This document shows, piece after piece, positions 1-9,042 of a DNA stretch of 64,000 bases. Positions within the stretch are counted from its first letter, which is position 1. Each line of letters starts with the position of its first letter. The stretch spans positions 1 through 64,000 of the forward strand of contig NZ_JACWUN010000006.1 in assembly GCF_014773365.1 (NCBI RefSeq). The letters run 5' to 3'. The DNA is from Pelovirga terrestris. GTDB lineage: Bacteria; Desulfobacterota; Desulfuromonadia; Desulfuromonadales; Geopsychrobacteraceae. The notes below the pieces were generated by a model, which was not told the DNA's origin, made no database searches, and worked only from the letters and a program-made list of their open reading frames with translations. Position numbers and translations under genes: made by a program.

Positions 1-68
1 CGAAGCAAGGCTTCGAGAGCTTGTCGGTCTTGCGCTGTTAATTCGTATTTTTCATGAGTGCGTGCCAT
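1..68 (-). CDS. IS630-like transposase, N-terminal fragment cut by window edge
   Basis: An open frame starts at the ATG complementary to 66-68 and runs leftwards out of the window. It reads MARTHEKYELTAQDRQALEA and continues into LLR. This resembles the first residues of IS630-family transposases, which start with a short basic stretch followed by LT-x2-(E/D)-R-x-x-L-E-x-L and then a helix-turn-helix. Only about 22 residues are visible, so the family call is tentative and completeness cannot be judged. No obvious terminal inverted repeat could be fixed in the 74 bases between this start and the next gene. Confidence 0.45.
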   Translation of the reverse strand, partial: MARTHEKYELTAQDRQALEALL

Positions 69-142
69 GTTTGAAACTATAGCACAACTTCAATTTAAGC
101 AAAAGAACTAACCGCACGGGACACTAGTTCAGCAGGTATGGT

Positions 143-1747
143 TTACGCGTCTTGATTGTCTTTCCCTTCGCCCCGATCCCCAGTCCCTGTCCAGCCCGGA
201 TTTTCAACCGGCAGGAGGATACTGAATCGGGTGCCCACCCCTTCGGAACTCTGCACATCAACCTTGCCGCCATGGTTTTGAATGATACCATAGGTAACCG
301 ACAGGCCCAGGCCAAAGCCTTTCTGTGATTTGGTGGTGAAAAAAGGATCAAAAATCCGGTCCAGATGTTCACGACTGATACCGGTGCCGGTGTCTTCTAT
401 CGTAATGTGTACGCTATTCTCTGCCTCAAGGAAGTGTGTAGTGATGGTTAAGTTCCCTCCTTGCGGCATGGCCTGGCCGGCATTGATGATCATGTTGACA
501 AACACCTGCTGCCACTGATCGGCATCCAGCTCAATTTCAGGGATATCCTCGCCAAGCTGACAGACGATATCAACGTCCTGAAAAATCGACTGGTGGGAAA
601 CCAGCTCGAGGGTCTGGGAAATAATGGTATTGATAGAGGAGGGGGTTTTTTCTGGAACCGATTCGCGCGCGAACTCCAGTAAGCCCCGGACAATCTTGGC
701 GCAACGTCCGGTTTCCGCCACGATGAGGTCAAGGTTATCCTTGACCTGTGGTGGCAACTCTTTGTGTTTAGATGACAAGGAGGCAAACATCAGAATGCCG
801 GTCAGTGGGTTATTGATTTCGTGGGCGATCCCCGCGACCAGCTCTCCCATAGAAGCCAGCTTGGCTGATCTGATTAACTGGTTCTGGATTTCCTGCATTT
901 CTGCGGTGCGGACATCAACCTTCTGCTCGAGGGTTGCTCCCCAATCTCTTAGCTCCTCCTGGGCATGCTCCAGATTCTCTGCCATCTGATTAAAGGAGTG
1001 TCCGAGCTCGCCAATTTCATCTCTGGAAGGGTTCACGACCCGAGCATTAAGATGGCCTTGGGCAAGGGCCTTGGTTTCATGTAGCAATCCTTCGATCGGC
1101 TTACAGATATAACGTCTGGTCATCAGGTAATGACCAACCGACAGCAAAACCAGCATCACCAACGTAGACAGTAACACATCATTGTGGTGCACATGGGTCA
1201 AATAGGCCATCTGATCCAGGGAAATAACCATGTCGAGTACGCCGATTTTTTCCTGTTCAGGTGGATGGGCATGACAGGCCGCCGTTGAACAGTTTGGCTC
1301 ATTGTAAATCCCCCTGGTGACATTCATGTACTGGTATCCGGAAAGGGTCCGGATTCGATCCTGCGCCGGCACATTCACCAACGCTTCAGATTCAGAAATA
1401 TGGCAAAAAGTGCAACTCTCATCCTGAATGACTAATACACTACCAACCTCATCAGCATTGGTTGAAAAGCTGACAACCCCCTCGCGGCCGAGAATCCTTG
1501 CCCGCTTGATGCGCTTGCTCTCGCCCACCTCTTCCATCATCAGTTGCAGGTTATACCTGTCATTTTCCAGCATCAGGTGGTAGGAGTTACGTAACAGCAG
1601 ATCTGCCAGGGCATCAGCATCTTGGATGGAGGTTTCGGCAAATATTTTCTGAACTTGGGTAATGTGAAAGTATGAAGAGGTAAGCATGATCACCAGCAAA
1701 ATACAGCTGGAAAAAAATGTATACCTGATAGCCAAACGTACGCGCAT
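143..1747 (-). CDS. Membrane sensor histidine kinase with periplasmic c-type heme motifs and HAMP domain
   Basis: A 534-residue sensor kinase. A first membrane segment spans about residues 8-28 and a second about 191-208, enclosing a periplasmic domain of about 160 residues. That domain holds a canonical heme c motif CTFCH (112-116) and a second, longer-spaced motif CSTAACH (153-159), so it may bind one or two covalent hemes and sense redox state or a gas. A HAMP linker (about 210-265) and a coiled coil follow, then HisKA with phospho-acceptor H309 in AHEINNPL and HATPase_c with N box, DTGTGI and GLGLSV. The ATG is preceded by GGGAG at 6 bases. No response regulator lies beside it, so its partner is unknown. 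Heme attachment is inferred from the motifs. Confidence 0.9.
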   Translation of the reverse strand: MRVRLAIRYTFFSSCILLVIMLTSSYFHITQVQKIFAETSIQDADALADLLLRNSYHLMLENDRYNLQLMMEEVGESKRIKRARILGREGVVSFSTNADEVGSVLVIQDESCTFCHISESEALVNVPAQDRIRTLSGYQYMNVTRGIYNEPNCSTAACHAHPPEQEKIGVLDMVISLDQMAYLTHVHHNDVLLSTLVMLVLLSVGHYLMTRRYICKPIEGLLHETKALAQGHLNARVVNPSRDEIGELGHSFNQMAENLEHAQEELRDWGATLEQKVDVRTAEMQEIQNQLIRSAKLASMGELVAGIAHEINNPLTGILMFASLSSKHKELPPQVKDNLDLIVAETGRCAKIVRGLLEFARESVPEKTPSSINTIISQTLELVSHQSIFQDVDIVCQLGEDIPEIELDADQWQQVFVNMIINAGQAMPQGGNLTITTHFLEAENSVHITIEDTGTGISREHLDRIFDPFFTTKSQKGFGLGLSVTYGIIQNHGGKVDVQSSEGVGTRFSILLPVENPGWTGTGDRGEGKDNQDA

Positions 1748-1852
1748 CGCTCACTCCCAGTACAATGATACGGCAGGGACAACCACAAGTAACTCTAATA
1801 ATGCATTATTCGCGCCAATCCACAAGCAGGTCCGGCGGAACAGGCCACATTC

Positions 1853-3233
1853 TCACCTTTTATTGGGACCTCTGATGCGTCCTAAAGAACAACCAATGCC
1901 CACGACACAAAGACCGCTGAAGATCAACAGTGCCAGTCGCATACTGGCAAGAAACCGGGCCTGGGTGGCCAAGGTCACAGGTTGATCGTTCATCAGATGG
2001 GCAAAAATCAGGGTGATGATCATCATACTGGTCAGCATACCGAGGGTGCGCATGCTTGAATTCAGTCCGGAAGCCACCCCCAGGTATTTCGGCTCGACAC
2101 TGCCCATGATCAAGCTGACATTGGGGGAAGAGAAAAAGGCAAACCCCAACCCCAGCAACACCAGCAACAGATAAACCAGGGTGAGTTCGGATCCCGCATT
2201 AAGGGTCGAGGCGACGGCCAGACCCACAGCACACAGGGCCATCCCGGTGGTGGCCACGTAAGAAGCGGGAATCCGGTCGGATAAACGGCCGCAGAACGGG
2301 GAAAAGAGGGTCTGGACGATCGGTTGAACAATTAAAACAAGACCGGCCTGGGATGGACTCATCCCTTTGACGTATTGCAGATAAAGGCTCAAAAAGAAGG
2401 TGACACCAAAGGTCGCGGCGTAGTTGAACAGGGCCGCCAGGTTGCTCAGGGCGAAGACCCGATTATTGAGCAGCAAGTCGAGATTAAGGAGAGGATAGGG
2501 GTGGCGCGACTGCTGAACAAAGAACATCCCGAGCAGCAGATTGGCCAGCACCAGGGTCACCCAGGCCCAGTTGCTGCTGCTTAAATTGGTGACGCTGATC
2601 ACCAGCAGCATCACCGCTGTAGCGTAAGTTATCGCCCCACGCCAGTCGAAGGGCTCCCCTTTAGCGTCGGCCCATTCGGTTTTGATTTTGAGGCGGGTCA
2701 CGCCCCAGGTCAGCAAGCTTAAAGGAAAGATCAAGTAGAAGATGGAGCGCCAACCCAATATCTCAACCAGCAGGCCACCGACAAAAGGGCCGCAGGAGAT
2801 ACCGGCATAAACACTGGCGACAGCAATCCCCAGGGCCTTGCCGCGCTCGGTCACGGGAAAGGTCGAAACCAGCATCGCCATGGTCGTCGCCATCACCATG
2901 GCACCCCCCATCCCCTGTAAAAAGCGCAGAACGATGACGGTTTCGATAGACCAGGCCTGGGAAATCAGCCCCCCCATACCACCAAAAATCAGCAGACCGG
3001 TCTGAAAAATCCGGCGCCGGCCGTGAATGTCACCAAATCGGCCCATCGACAACAAAAAGATTGACGCCGACAAGACGTAGGTGGTTTCTACCAGCCCCAA
3101 CTGTAATGCGCTGGCGTTGAATTCGCGACCGATCACCGGTAGGGCAATGCCTACCGATGACATCATAAAAGGCATGAGAAAATGCGCCATGCAAACCGCA
3201 AACAGCACGGCGGAGCGTGAGACTTCCTGATTC
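1853..3233 (-). CDS. MFS drug-efflux-type transporter (DHA2/EmrB-QacA like)
   Basis: A hydrophobic 460-residue major facilitator protein; its ATG begins at 3235. The first membrane segment (AVLFAVCMAHFLMPFMMSS) is followed by IALPVIGREF and the loop 2-3 motif GRFGDIHGRRRIF, typical of proton-coupled drug exporters of the EmrB/QacA branch. Length and hydrophobicity suggest 12-14 membrane helices in the inner membrane. The start overlaps the stop of the S1-domain gene as ATGA, so the two are translationally coupled. Substrate cannot be predicted. The C-terminus ends in a short basic tail (RIRGPNKR). Confidence 0.85.
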
Positions 3234-4437
3234 ATTTAGGTTGACGACGCTCTTTTTTCTGCCGGCCGGCCTTGAGCAATTCCCCCAGGGTTCCCATGCC
3301 GCTGCCGCCAGTAGGGCCTTCACTGTAACTGGTTTCGGTCACCTCATCGACCGTTCCAGCCAGGGCCAGGGAGATCCGTTTTTCACCTTCATCAATTTTT
3401 TCAATCACCACCTTAAGCCGCTGCCCGACCTTGAGCAGATCCTGCGGGTGGCGGATACGCTGCCCGTCCCCCATCTTGGAAATATGCAACAGCCCGTCGA
3501 TCCCTTCTTCGAGGGTGACAAAGGCCCCGAACTGGGCCAGGCGACTGACCGTGCCCGAATATTGTCCACCGACCTGGTAGCTGCTCCCCACCTTGAGCCA
3601 GGGATCGGCCAGGGTATCGCGCAGGCTGAAGGAAAATTTGTTATTGGCCCAGTCGATTTTTTTGACAATCAGATCCAGCTGTTGGCCGATTTCCAGAATC
3701 GTGCTGATATCTTCCACCCGGCCGTAGCTGATTTCGGAAATCGGCAGCAATCCTTCAATCCCGCCGATATCGACAAAAGCGCCAAAATCACGCAGATTGG
3801 TGACCGTGCCACTGACCATCTGCCCCTCTTTGAGGGTCTGGCGTAACGCCTCGCGCTGCTCTTGGCGCTCTTCATCAAGCAATACCCGGTGAGAAACGAC
3901 GATATTCCGCCCGCGTTCGCCAAACTGGGTAATGCGAAAAGCGAGAGTACGCCCAATCAGTTCGCCCGCATCAAGTGGCCGCAAGCCGACCTGGGAAAAG
4001 GGGCAGAAGGCGCGGACATTGCCTGACAGGGCGACCTCATATCCCCCCTTGATCTCTTTGTCGATCCGCCCCTCAACCGGGATGCCGCCCTGATAGGCCT
4101 GCTGCAGCTGCTCGGTACCTGAGCCGGAACCACCGACCTTGGTGGTGAAACGCAATTCACCGTCCTTGCGCGAAATAAAATACACACTGAGCTGATCCCC
4201 GACCGCCGCTGTCAACTGCCCCTCGGCATCGAGCAGTTCTGCCGTCGCCAGCACCCCCTCACCCTTCTGACCGACATCAAGAAAGGTCCACTCGGCGCCG
4301 GTTTGCAGAATTGTTGCGGTGATCTTCATCCCCGCGTGCAATTCCCGGCCAACCCCGGCCAGGCTCGCTTCAAACATGGCGGCAAAGTCATCATCATCCA
4401 TACCCATCAATTCGTCGTTGTTGATATCATCATTCAT
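3232..4437 (-). CDS. S1 RNA-binding-domain protein (ribosomal protein S1 paralogue)
   Basis: A 401-residue protein with four OB-fold S1 repeats at about residues 37-100, 118-185, 205-275 and 290-360. The third and fourth carry the clear signature G-x-V-x-x-L/I-x-x-F-GAFV-D-I-x-G-I-EGLLPISEIS. True ribosomal S1 usually has six repeats and is longer, so this is a shorter S1-like RNA-binding protein, possibly acting in translation or RNA stability. The second in-frame ATG (4437) is chosen because AAAGGA lies 8 bases upstream of it, whereas it abuts the ATG at 4446. An acidic N-terminus (DDDDF) and a basic tail (KAGRQKKERRQPK) are visible. The following MFS gene overlaps by 4 bases. Confidence 0.85.
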   Translation of the reverse strand: MNDDINNDELMGMDDDDFAAMFEASLAGVGRELHAGMKITATILQTGAEWTFLDVGQKGEGVLATAELLDAEGQLTAAVGDQLSVYFISRKDGELRFTTKVGGSGSGTEQLQQAYQGGIPVEGRIDKEIKGGYEVALSGNVRAFCPFSQVGLRPLDAGELIGRTLAFRITQFGERGRNIVVSHRVLLDEERQEQREALRQTLKEGQMVSGTVTNLRDFGAFVDIGGIEGLLPISEISYGRVEDISTILEIGQQLDLIVKKIDWANNKFSFSLRDTLADPWLKVGSSYQVGGQYSGTVSRLAQFGAFVTLEEGIDGLLHISKMGDGQRIRHPQDLLKVGQRLKVVIEKIDEGEKRISLALAGTVDEVTETSYSEGPTGGSGMGTLGELLKAGRQKKERRQPK

Positions 4438-4616
4438 GTTAACCATCCTTTGGCGATTAGGCTGAGGGTTTTACGCGTCTCGCCGGCAAGACTACCTTGT
4501 TTATCCTTTCCAAGTAAACGCTGCAAATGGTCTTGGTGTGCAGTGGCTGAACCTGTTATCTTTATTTTTGATTGGTTACTCCAGGTACTGCCAACCCCAA
4601 CCCCCGGCGGCGCACC

Positions 4617-5315
4617 ATGAAACCCAAAAGCTGGCTGGAAAGTCTTAATTGCGCTATCGAGGGCATCCTCTGGGCGGCCAAAAGTGAGCGCCATGTTCGT
4701 TACCACCTGGTCGCGGCGCTGGCCGTGCTGTTCCTCGCCCTGTTCTTTCATGTATCAGCACTGGAATTTTTCCTGCTGGTGCTGGCGGCTATGCTGGTAC
4801 TCTTTGCAGAACTGATCAATACCGCCATCGAAACCGTTGTTGATCTGGTTTCTCCCGACTATCACGAACTCGCCAAGCTGGCCAAGGATGTTGCAGCCGG
4901 AGCCGTGCTGGTTACCAGTATCGGTGCCGTGGTGCTCGGATATCTGGTGCTGTCCGGCCATATCTTCCCGCTGTTTGACAGCTCCCAAACCCTCACCCGC
5001 GAACCTGGCGGCACGGTTCCGGTCGGCGCCCTGTTGGCGGTTATTATTCTGGTGATTCTCCTCAAGGCGCGCTTCAACCACGGTTCCCCCCTGCACGGAG
5101 GAATGCCCAGCGGTCATTCTGCCATCGCCTTTTCCATCGCCGTATCGACCCTGCTTTCCAGCGCAGGACTGCTGATCGGTCTACTGGTGCTGATTCTGGC
5201 ACTACTGGTCAGCCAGAGTCGACTGCTGATGGGCATCCATACCCCGCGCGAGGTTTTTCTTGGGGCTCTGTTGGGAGCGGTCGTTACCCTGTTGGCGTTT
5301 TTGCTGTTCGGCTGA
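4617..5315 (+). CDS. Diacylglycerol/undecaprenol kinase fused to PAP2 phosphatase domain
   Basis: A 232-residue membrane protein with two domains. Residues 1-110 match the DgkA family (small trimeric lipid kinase) with the active-site helix EL-INTAIE-VVDLVSP. The second half is a PAP2-type phosphatase with MPSGHSA and SRLLMGIHTPRE, matching PSGH and SR-x5-H-x3-(D/E). The first PAP2 motif is only loosely kept as KARFNHGSP. Members phosphorylate and dephosphorylate lipid alcohols such as undecaprenol or diacylglycerol, so the fusion probably serves lipid-carrier recycling. The ATG at 4617 fits the DgkA start; an upstream TTG at 4572 would add a proline-rich leader with no family match. No strong Shine-Dalgarno precedes either. 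Confidence 0.85.
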   Translation: MKPKSWLESLNCAIEGILWAAKSERHVRYHLVAALAVLFLALFFHVSALEFFLLVLAAMLVLFAELINTAIETVVDLVSPDYHELAKLAKDVAAGAVLVTSIGAVVLGYLVLSGHIFPLFDSSQTLTREPGGTVPVGALLAVIILVILLKARFNHGSPLHGGMPSGHSAIAFSIAVSTLLSSAGLLIGLLVLILALLVSQSRLLMGIHTPREVFLGALLGAVVTLLAFLLFG

Positions 5316-5339
5316 ACTCCCATTTGAAGTAGAGGAGCG

Positions 5340-5612
5340 ATGATGTCAATTTCAGGTAATCCGAAAAAATTTGCCCAGGCACTTTCCGACGGCTTTGTCC
5401 GCCTTTCGCCGCCCATGCTGAAAGGGCATACGCCGGGGCAGCTCAAAACCCTGCTCAGCAACCTTGAGATGGTGCAGCGTGAACTTCGACAAATACCGGT
5501 TTCCCTTGATGACGTTGACGCGGTAAAGCAGAAAAACTACCGCACGACTCGTCTTACTCAAGCTGAAATGATCCTGCGCACTTATTGTAAAAAAATGCGC
5601 ATCCCGCTTTAG
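5340..5612 (+). CDS. Small conserved-looking protein of unknown function
   Basis: A 90-residue soluble protein preceded by AGAGGAGC directly before two consecutive ATG codons (5340 and 5343); the second gives the better spacing. It has no signal peptide, membrane segment or cysteine pair; it contains a proline-glycine segment (SPPMLKGHTPGQLKT) and a basic helical C-terminus ending KKMRIPL. It follows the lipid kinase/phosphatase gene by 24 bases and is probably cotranscribed. No family is recognised. The good ribosome binding site supports it as a real gene. Confidence 0.6.
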   Translation: MMSISGNPKKFAQALSDGFVRLSPPMLKGHTPGQLKTLLSNLEMVQRELRQIPVSLDDVDAVKQKNYRTTRLTQAEMILRTYCKKMRIPL

Positions 5613-5619
5613 GCAAAAC

Positions 5620-5677
5620 GTAACTATTCAGCTCTGTCCTTGCCACAGGATCCAAAAGCCCGGTGCTGAACAGATAC
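5620..5677. repeat. Short copy (58 bp) of dispersed palindromic repeat family
   Basis: The element runs from GTAACTATTCAGC to GCTGAACAGATAC. The reverse complement of the right end, GTATCTGTTCAGC, matches the left end at 11 of 13 positions, so it has terminal inverted repeats. The interior CTGTCCTTGCCACAGGATCC resembles the right arm of the long copy at 12758-12903. It lies 7 bases after the stop of the 90-residue gene. Confidence 0.75.
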
Positions 5678-5821
5678 GGCATAACAATGGACCAATCAAA
5701 ACGACCTGCGCTATTACACATAGACGAGTGCAGATATTCAACCTTGCGATGATGTGCTTGCCGGGGTTACACTGCCCCGATAGTCATTTAACATCCGCCT
5801 TTACACGGCGTTGGAGAGCTT

Positions 5822-7927
5822 ATGTCCCGGTTCACAAAAACCATAGTTCACAGTTTCTTTATTGCTCTGATTTTTCTGCTTCCAACAGCTTCTGTCGGGT
5901 TGGCAGAGGAGCCGCTGAACACCAATCGTGCCCGCCTGCTTGGTCATATTCTGCACCAGCAACTGGGCAGTCAGCATTACAATCAGAACCTCAGCGCTAT
6001 GCAACTGTCGCAGACGGCTTTCGACCTCTACCTTAAACAGCTCGATCCGCAAAAACGTTTTCTGCTCCAGGAAGATGTCGAACAACTGCAGATTCACCGC
6101 AACCAGATCGAAAGTGCCATCAGCCGCGGCCGCCTGGATCTGCCGCTGGCCGGGCGAGAGCTATTGCAGGAGCGGATCAAGCAGGTCCAAACCATCACGG
6201 TCGCCATCCTCGATGAGCCCCTCGACCCTGATGCTGCTGAGGTCATTGAGACTGACCCGGACAAATATGAATTTGTTACCAACCTTGCAGAACTGCGGGA
6301 TTTCTGGCGTAGAAATATCAAATTTCAGATATTAAGTCGCTATATCAGCCTGCGCGAAATCGAGATCGGCCTTGATGATGAGGGTGAGCTTCTTCCTGTT
6401 GATGAAAAGACCCAAGCGGAACTGTTAACCCGGGCGCAGGAAAATGTTGTCAAATCCCACAACACTTTTTTAGAGCGGATGCTGGCGGAAACCGAGCAGG
6501 ATCATTACGATCGCTACCTCGACGCGATCGCCCGGGCCTATGATCCTCATACCAACTACTTGCCGCCAACCAGCAAAGAAGACTTTGATATCCAGATGAG
6601 TGGTTCGCTGGAAGGAATTGGAGCCACTCTGCGTGACGATGACGGCTTTATCCGCGTAGTCAAAGTGATTCCCGGTGGGGCTGCAGCTCGCCAGGGCCAA
6701 CTCGAGGCGGACGATATTATTCTCAAGGTTGCTGAAGGAACCGCGGAGCCGATTGAGGTCACCAATACCCGCCTGCGCGATGCGGTATCGCTGATTCGTG
6801 GCAAAAAGGGAACCGAGGTGCGCTTAACCCTGCGCAAACCGGACGGCCGGCGGCTGATAGTGCCGATTATTCGTGATGTTGTTGAAATTGAAGAATCTTT
6901 TGTCCAGAGTACGGTGATCGACGGAATCAATGGCAAACGTATCGGCTACGTCAAAATCCCCTCGTTCTACCGTGATCACAGTGGCAAAACCGAACGCAAC
7001 AGTACGGACGACACCCGCACGGAACTGATGCGTCTGCAACAGCAGGGAGTTTCCGGGTTGATTCTGGATCTGCGCAATAATGGCGGCGGCTCCCTGACCG
7101 ATGCAGTCAGTGTCAGTGGTCTGTTTATTGATGGTGGCCCGGTGGTTCAGGTGCGGGACGGTTCCGGGACGGTTCGTTCTTTGCGTGATGACGATAAGGA
7201 CGTTGCCTATAATGGCCCGCTGATTGTGCTGGTTAACCGCTTCAGCGCTTCGGCTTCGGAAATTCTAGCCGGCGCCCTGCAGGATTATGGCCGCGCCCTG
7301 ATCGTCGGTGATGAACACACCCACGGCAAGGGGACGGTTCAGGCAGTTCTTGATCTGGATCGCTTTATCCGGCTGCGTGGCATGTCTCAATATATGCCGT
7401 TAGGTGCGGCCAAGGTGACCATTCAGAAATTCTACCGGATTACCGGTGATTCAACCCAGGAGCGCGGTATTATCCCCGATATCATCCTGCCCTCCCGCCT
7501 CGATGGGCTTGAAAGTGGTGAAAAATATATGGACAATGCCCTGAGCTGGGATCGTATTGCCCCCGCCAACTATACTCTTTGGCAGAACCCGGTGGACAAC
7601 CTTGAAAAACTGCAACAACGCAGCCGGGAGAGGATCGATAACAGCGAGAAGTTTCTCAATATCAGACAGGCCGCACAGCGTGCTGCTAACCGTCGGGAAC
7701 TGACCACCCAATCCTTGCGTCTTGACGATATGCTTATGGAGCGCCGCCAATTACAGGAAGAAGAAAAAAACCTGAAAAATACCCCACACAGAATGCCCTC
7801 GGCGGATGTGGACAATGGTAACAAAAGTCGGGAAGAGGCGCTTATCGAGGCCCTCATCGATGACCCCTATGTTCAGGAAGGGAAAGAAATTCTTGCCGAT
7901 CTTCTATCCCTGCCCGCGGCTGCCTGA
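5822..7927 (+). CDS. prc: Carboxy-terminal processing (tail-specific) protease
   Basis: A 701-residue periplasmic S41 protease of the Prc/Tsp type. It has a signal peptide (residues 1-28), an N-terminal helical domain, a PDZ domain (about 240-330, with GIGATLRDDDGF and GGAAARQGQLEADD), the S41 core and a long C-terminal domain. The serine-lysine dyad is visible as the central Ser of SASAS (about S477) and the Lys of GKGTVQ (about K503). Such enzymes trim or degrade periplasmic proteins from their C-termini and, with a lipoprotein partner, tune peptidoglycan hydrolases. Length is close to that of E. coli Prc. A strong terminator follows 12 bases downstream. Confidence 0.93.
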   Translation: MSRFTKTIVHSFFIALIFLLPTASVGLAEEPLNTNRARLLGHILHQQLGSQHYNQNLSAMQLSQTAFDLYLKQLDPQKRFLLQEDVEQLQIHRNQIESAISRGRLDLPLAGRELLQERIKQVQTITVAILDEPLDPDAAEVIETDPDKYEFVTNLAELRDFWRRNIKFQILSRYISLREIEIGLDDEGELLPVDEKTQAELLTRAQENVVKSHNTFLERMLAETEQDHYDRYLDAIARAYDPHTNYLPPTSKEDFDIQMSGSLEGIGATLRDDDGFIRVVKVIPGGAAARQGQLEADDIILKVAEGTAEPIEVTNTRLRDAVSLIRGKKGTEVRLTLRKPDGRRLIVPIIRDVVEIEESFVQSTVIDGINGKRIGYVKIPSFYRDHSGKTERNSTDDTRTELMRLQQQGVSGLILDLRNNGGGSLTDAVSVSGLFIDGGPVVQVRDGSGTVRSLRDDDKDVAYNGPLIVLVNRFSASASEILAGALQDYGRALIVGDEHTHGKGTVQAVLDLDRFIRLRGMSQYMPLGAAKVTIQKFYRITGDSTQERGIIPDIILPSRLDGLESGEKYMDNALSWDRIAPANYTLWQNPVDNLEKLQQRSRERIDNSEKFLNIRQAAQRAANRRELTTQSLRLDDMLMERRQLQEEEKNLKNTPHRMPSADVDNGNKSREEALIEALIDDPYVQEGKEILADLLSLPAAA

Positions 7928-7939
7928 TCTCTGCTTCTT

Positions 7940-7983
7940 CCATCCAGTAGAACCGTTCTACCCTGTGCTACTGGATGGTTTTT
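7940..7983 (+). terminator. Intrinsic terminator of prc
   Basis: An 11-bp perfect stem, CCATCCAGTAG (7940-7950) with CTACTGGATGG (7968-7978), is followed directly by a run of T. It separates prc from the convergent znuA, whose stop is at 7989. Confidence 0.9.
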
Positions 7984-7988
7984 GTGTG

Positions 7989-8948
7989 TCACCTCAGGGT
8001 GCTCAGAATACTTGTAGCCATTGTCCTGATCAGGGAAAAATAAGCCTCCGGCCCCTCTGCCAGCTCCGCTCCCAACGGATCAAGAACCCCCGCTTTTGCC
8101 CCTGTCCCCTCTAGTACTGTGGCGACGATCCGAGACTGGAATTGCGGTTCGCTGAAAACCGCCCGGGCTCCCAATTCCGTTATTTTTCCCCGCACCTCTT
8201 TGATCCGGCGAGCGCCCGGCGAGCGCTCCGTATCAATGGTTACCGAGCCTACCGCATTCAACCTGAAATCCCGTTCAAAATACTGATAGGCATCATGGAA
8301 TACGATGTAAGGCGTTGAAGAAACCGGCGCCAGTTGCTGACGGACCTCCTGATACAATAGCTCGAGCTTTTTCTGCAGCTCTGCGGCATTTTTTTGGTAT
8401 TGAGCCTGATGGGACGGATCCATGTTACTCAATGTCACGGCAACATGATGGACAATCTCTTTGGCAACCAAGGGGCTGGTCCAGATATGATGGTTCAGTG
8501 ATTTGAGTGACGCATGGGCGTGATCGTCACCGTGGTGGGCATCCTTGTGGTCGTCACCCTGATGGTCATGGGCGTGACCTTCCCAGGGCCCCCCGGCGCG
8601 CACCGGCAACATCCGATCCTGCAGGTGGTCAGCAAGTTCCAGCTGTTGCGCTGACTTACCCAGGGTGGCCAGGGGGCGCTGTAAAAACGTTTCCAGCCCC
8701 TCGCCAACCCAGACCACCAGCCCTGCTTCCGCCAGCATCTGAGCCTCAGAGGGTCGTAGGGCATATCCATGGGGTGACCCAGCGCCCTTAACCAGCAATT
8801 GCGGCTCACCTACCCCTTCCATTACTGCTGCTACCAGGGAATGAATCGGCTTGATGCTGACAACAACACGGGGTACGGCTTGTTGTTGTGCCCATACCGC
8901 AGGGGCGAACCCACAGATCAGCAGCCATAACAAAAGGTGTCTCTTCAT
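7989..8948 (-). CDS. znuA: Zinc ABC transporter periplasmic binding protein
   Basis: A 319-residue cluster A-I metal-binding protein with a cleavable signal peptide (residues 1-20, ending AVWAQQ). After the motif RVVVSIKPIHSLV (metal-ligand His) comes a His/Asp-rich loop at about 120-145 (HDHQGDDHKDAHHGDDHAH), the hallmark of zinc-specific ZnuA proteins. Further ligands are expected in NHHIWTSP and in the C-terminal FSEPQFQ region. It is transcribed away from zur-znuC-znuB; the intervening 94 bases contain a Zur operator, so it should be derepressed under zinc limitation. Confidence 0.93.
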   Translation of the reverse strand: MKRHLLLWLLICGFAPAVWAQQQAVPRVVVSIKPIHSLVAAVMEGVGEPQLLVKGAGSPHGYALRPSEAQMLAEAGLVVWVGEGLETFLQRPLATLGKSAQQLELADHLQDRMLPVRAGGPWEGHAHDHQGDDHKDAHHGDDHAHASLKSLNHHIWTSPLVAKEIVHHVAVTLSNMDPSHQAQYQKNAAELQKKLELLYQEVRQQLAPVSSTPYIVFHDAYQYFERDFRLNAVGSVTIDTERSPGARRIKEVRGKITELGARAVFSEPQFQSRIVATVLEGTGAKAGVLDPLGAELAEGPEAYFSLIRTMATSILSTLR

Positions 8949-8989
8949 TGTTTTTCTCCGTAGGATAGGGTAGCATAAATCTTGAGTCG

Positions 8990-9011
8990 TAACGTTATAT
9001 TATAACATTTG
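8990..9011. promoter_or_regulatory. Zur operator between znuA and zur-znuCB
   Basis: The core GTTATA-T-TATAAC (8994-9006) is a perfect inverted repeat flanked by AAC on the left and ATTT on the right. It fits the gammaproteobacterial Zur box pattern GAAATGTTATA-N-TATAACATTTC with few mismatches. Its position between divergent zinc-uptake genes, one encoding Zur itself, supports autoregulated control of both transcripts. Confidence 0.85.
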
Positions 9012-9042
9012 CTGGAGTCAAGCGCTCCCCTGGAGAAAGAGG

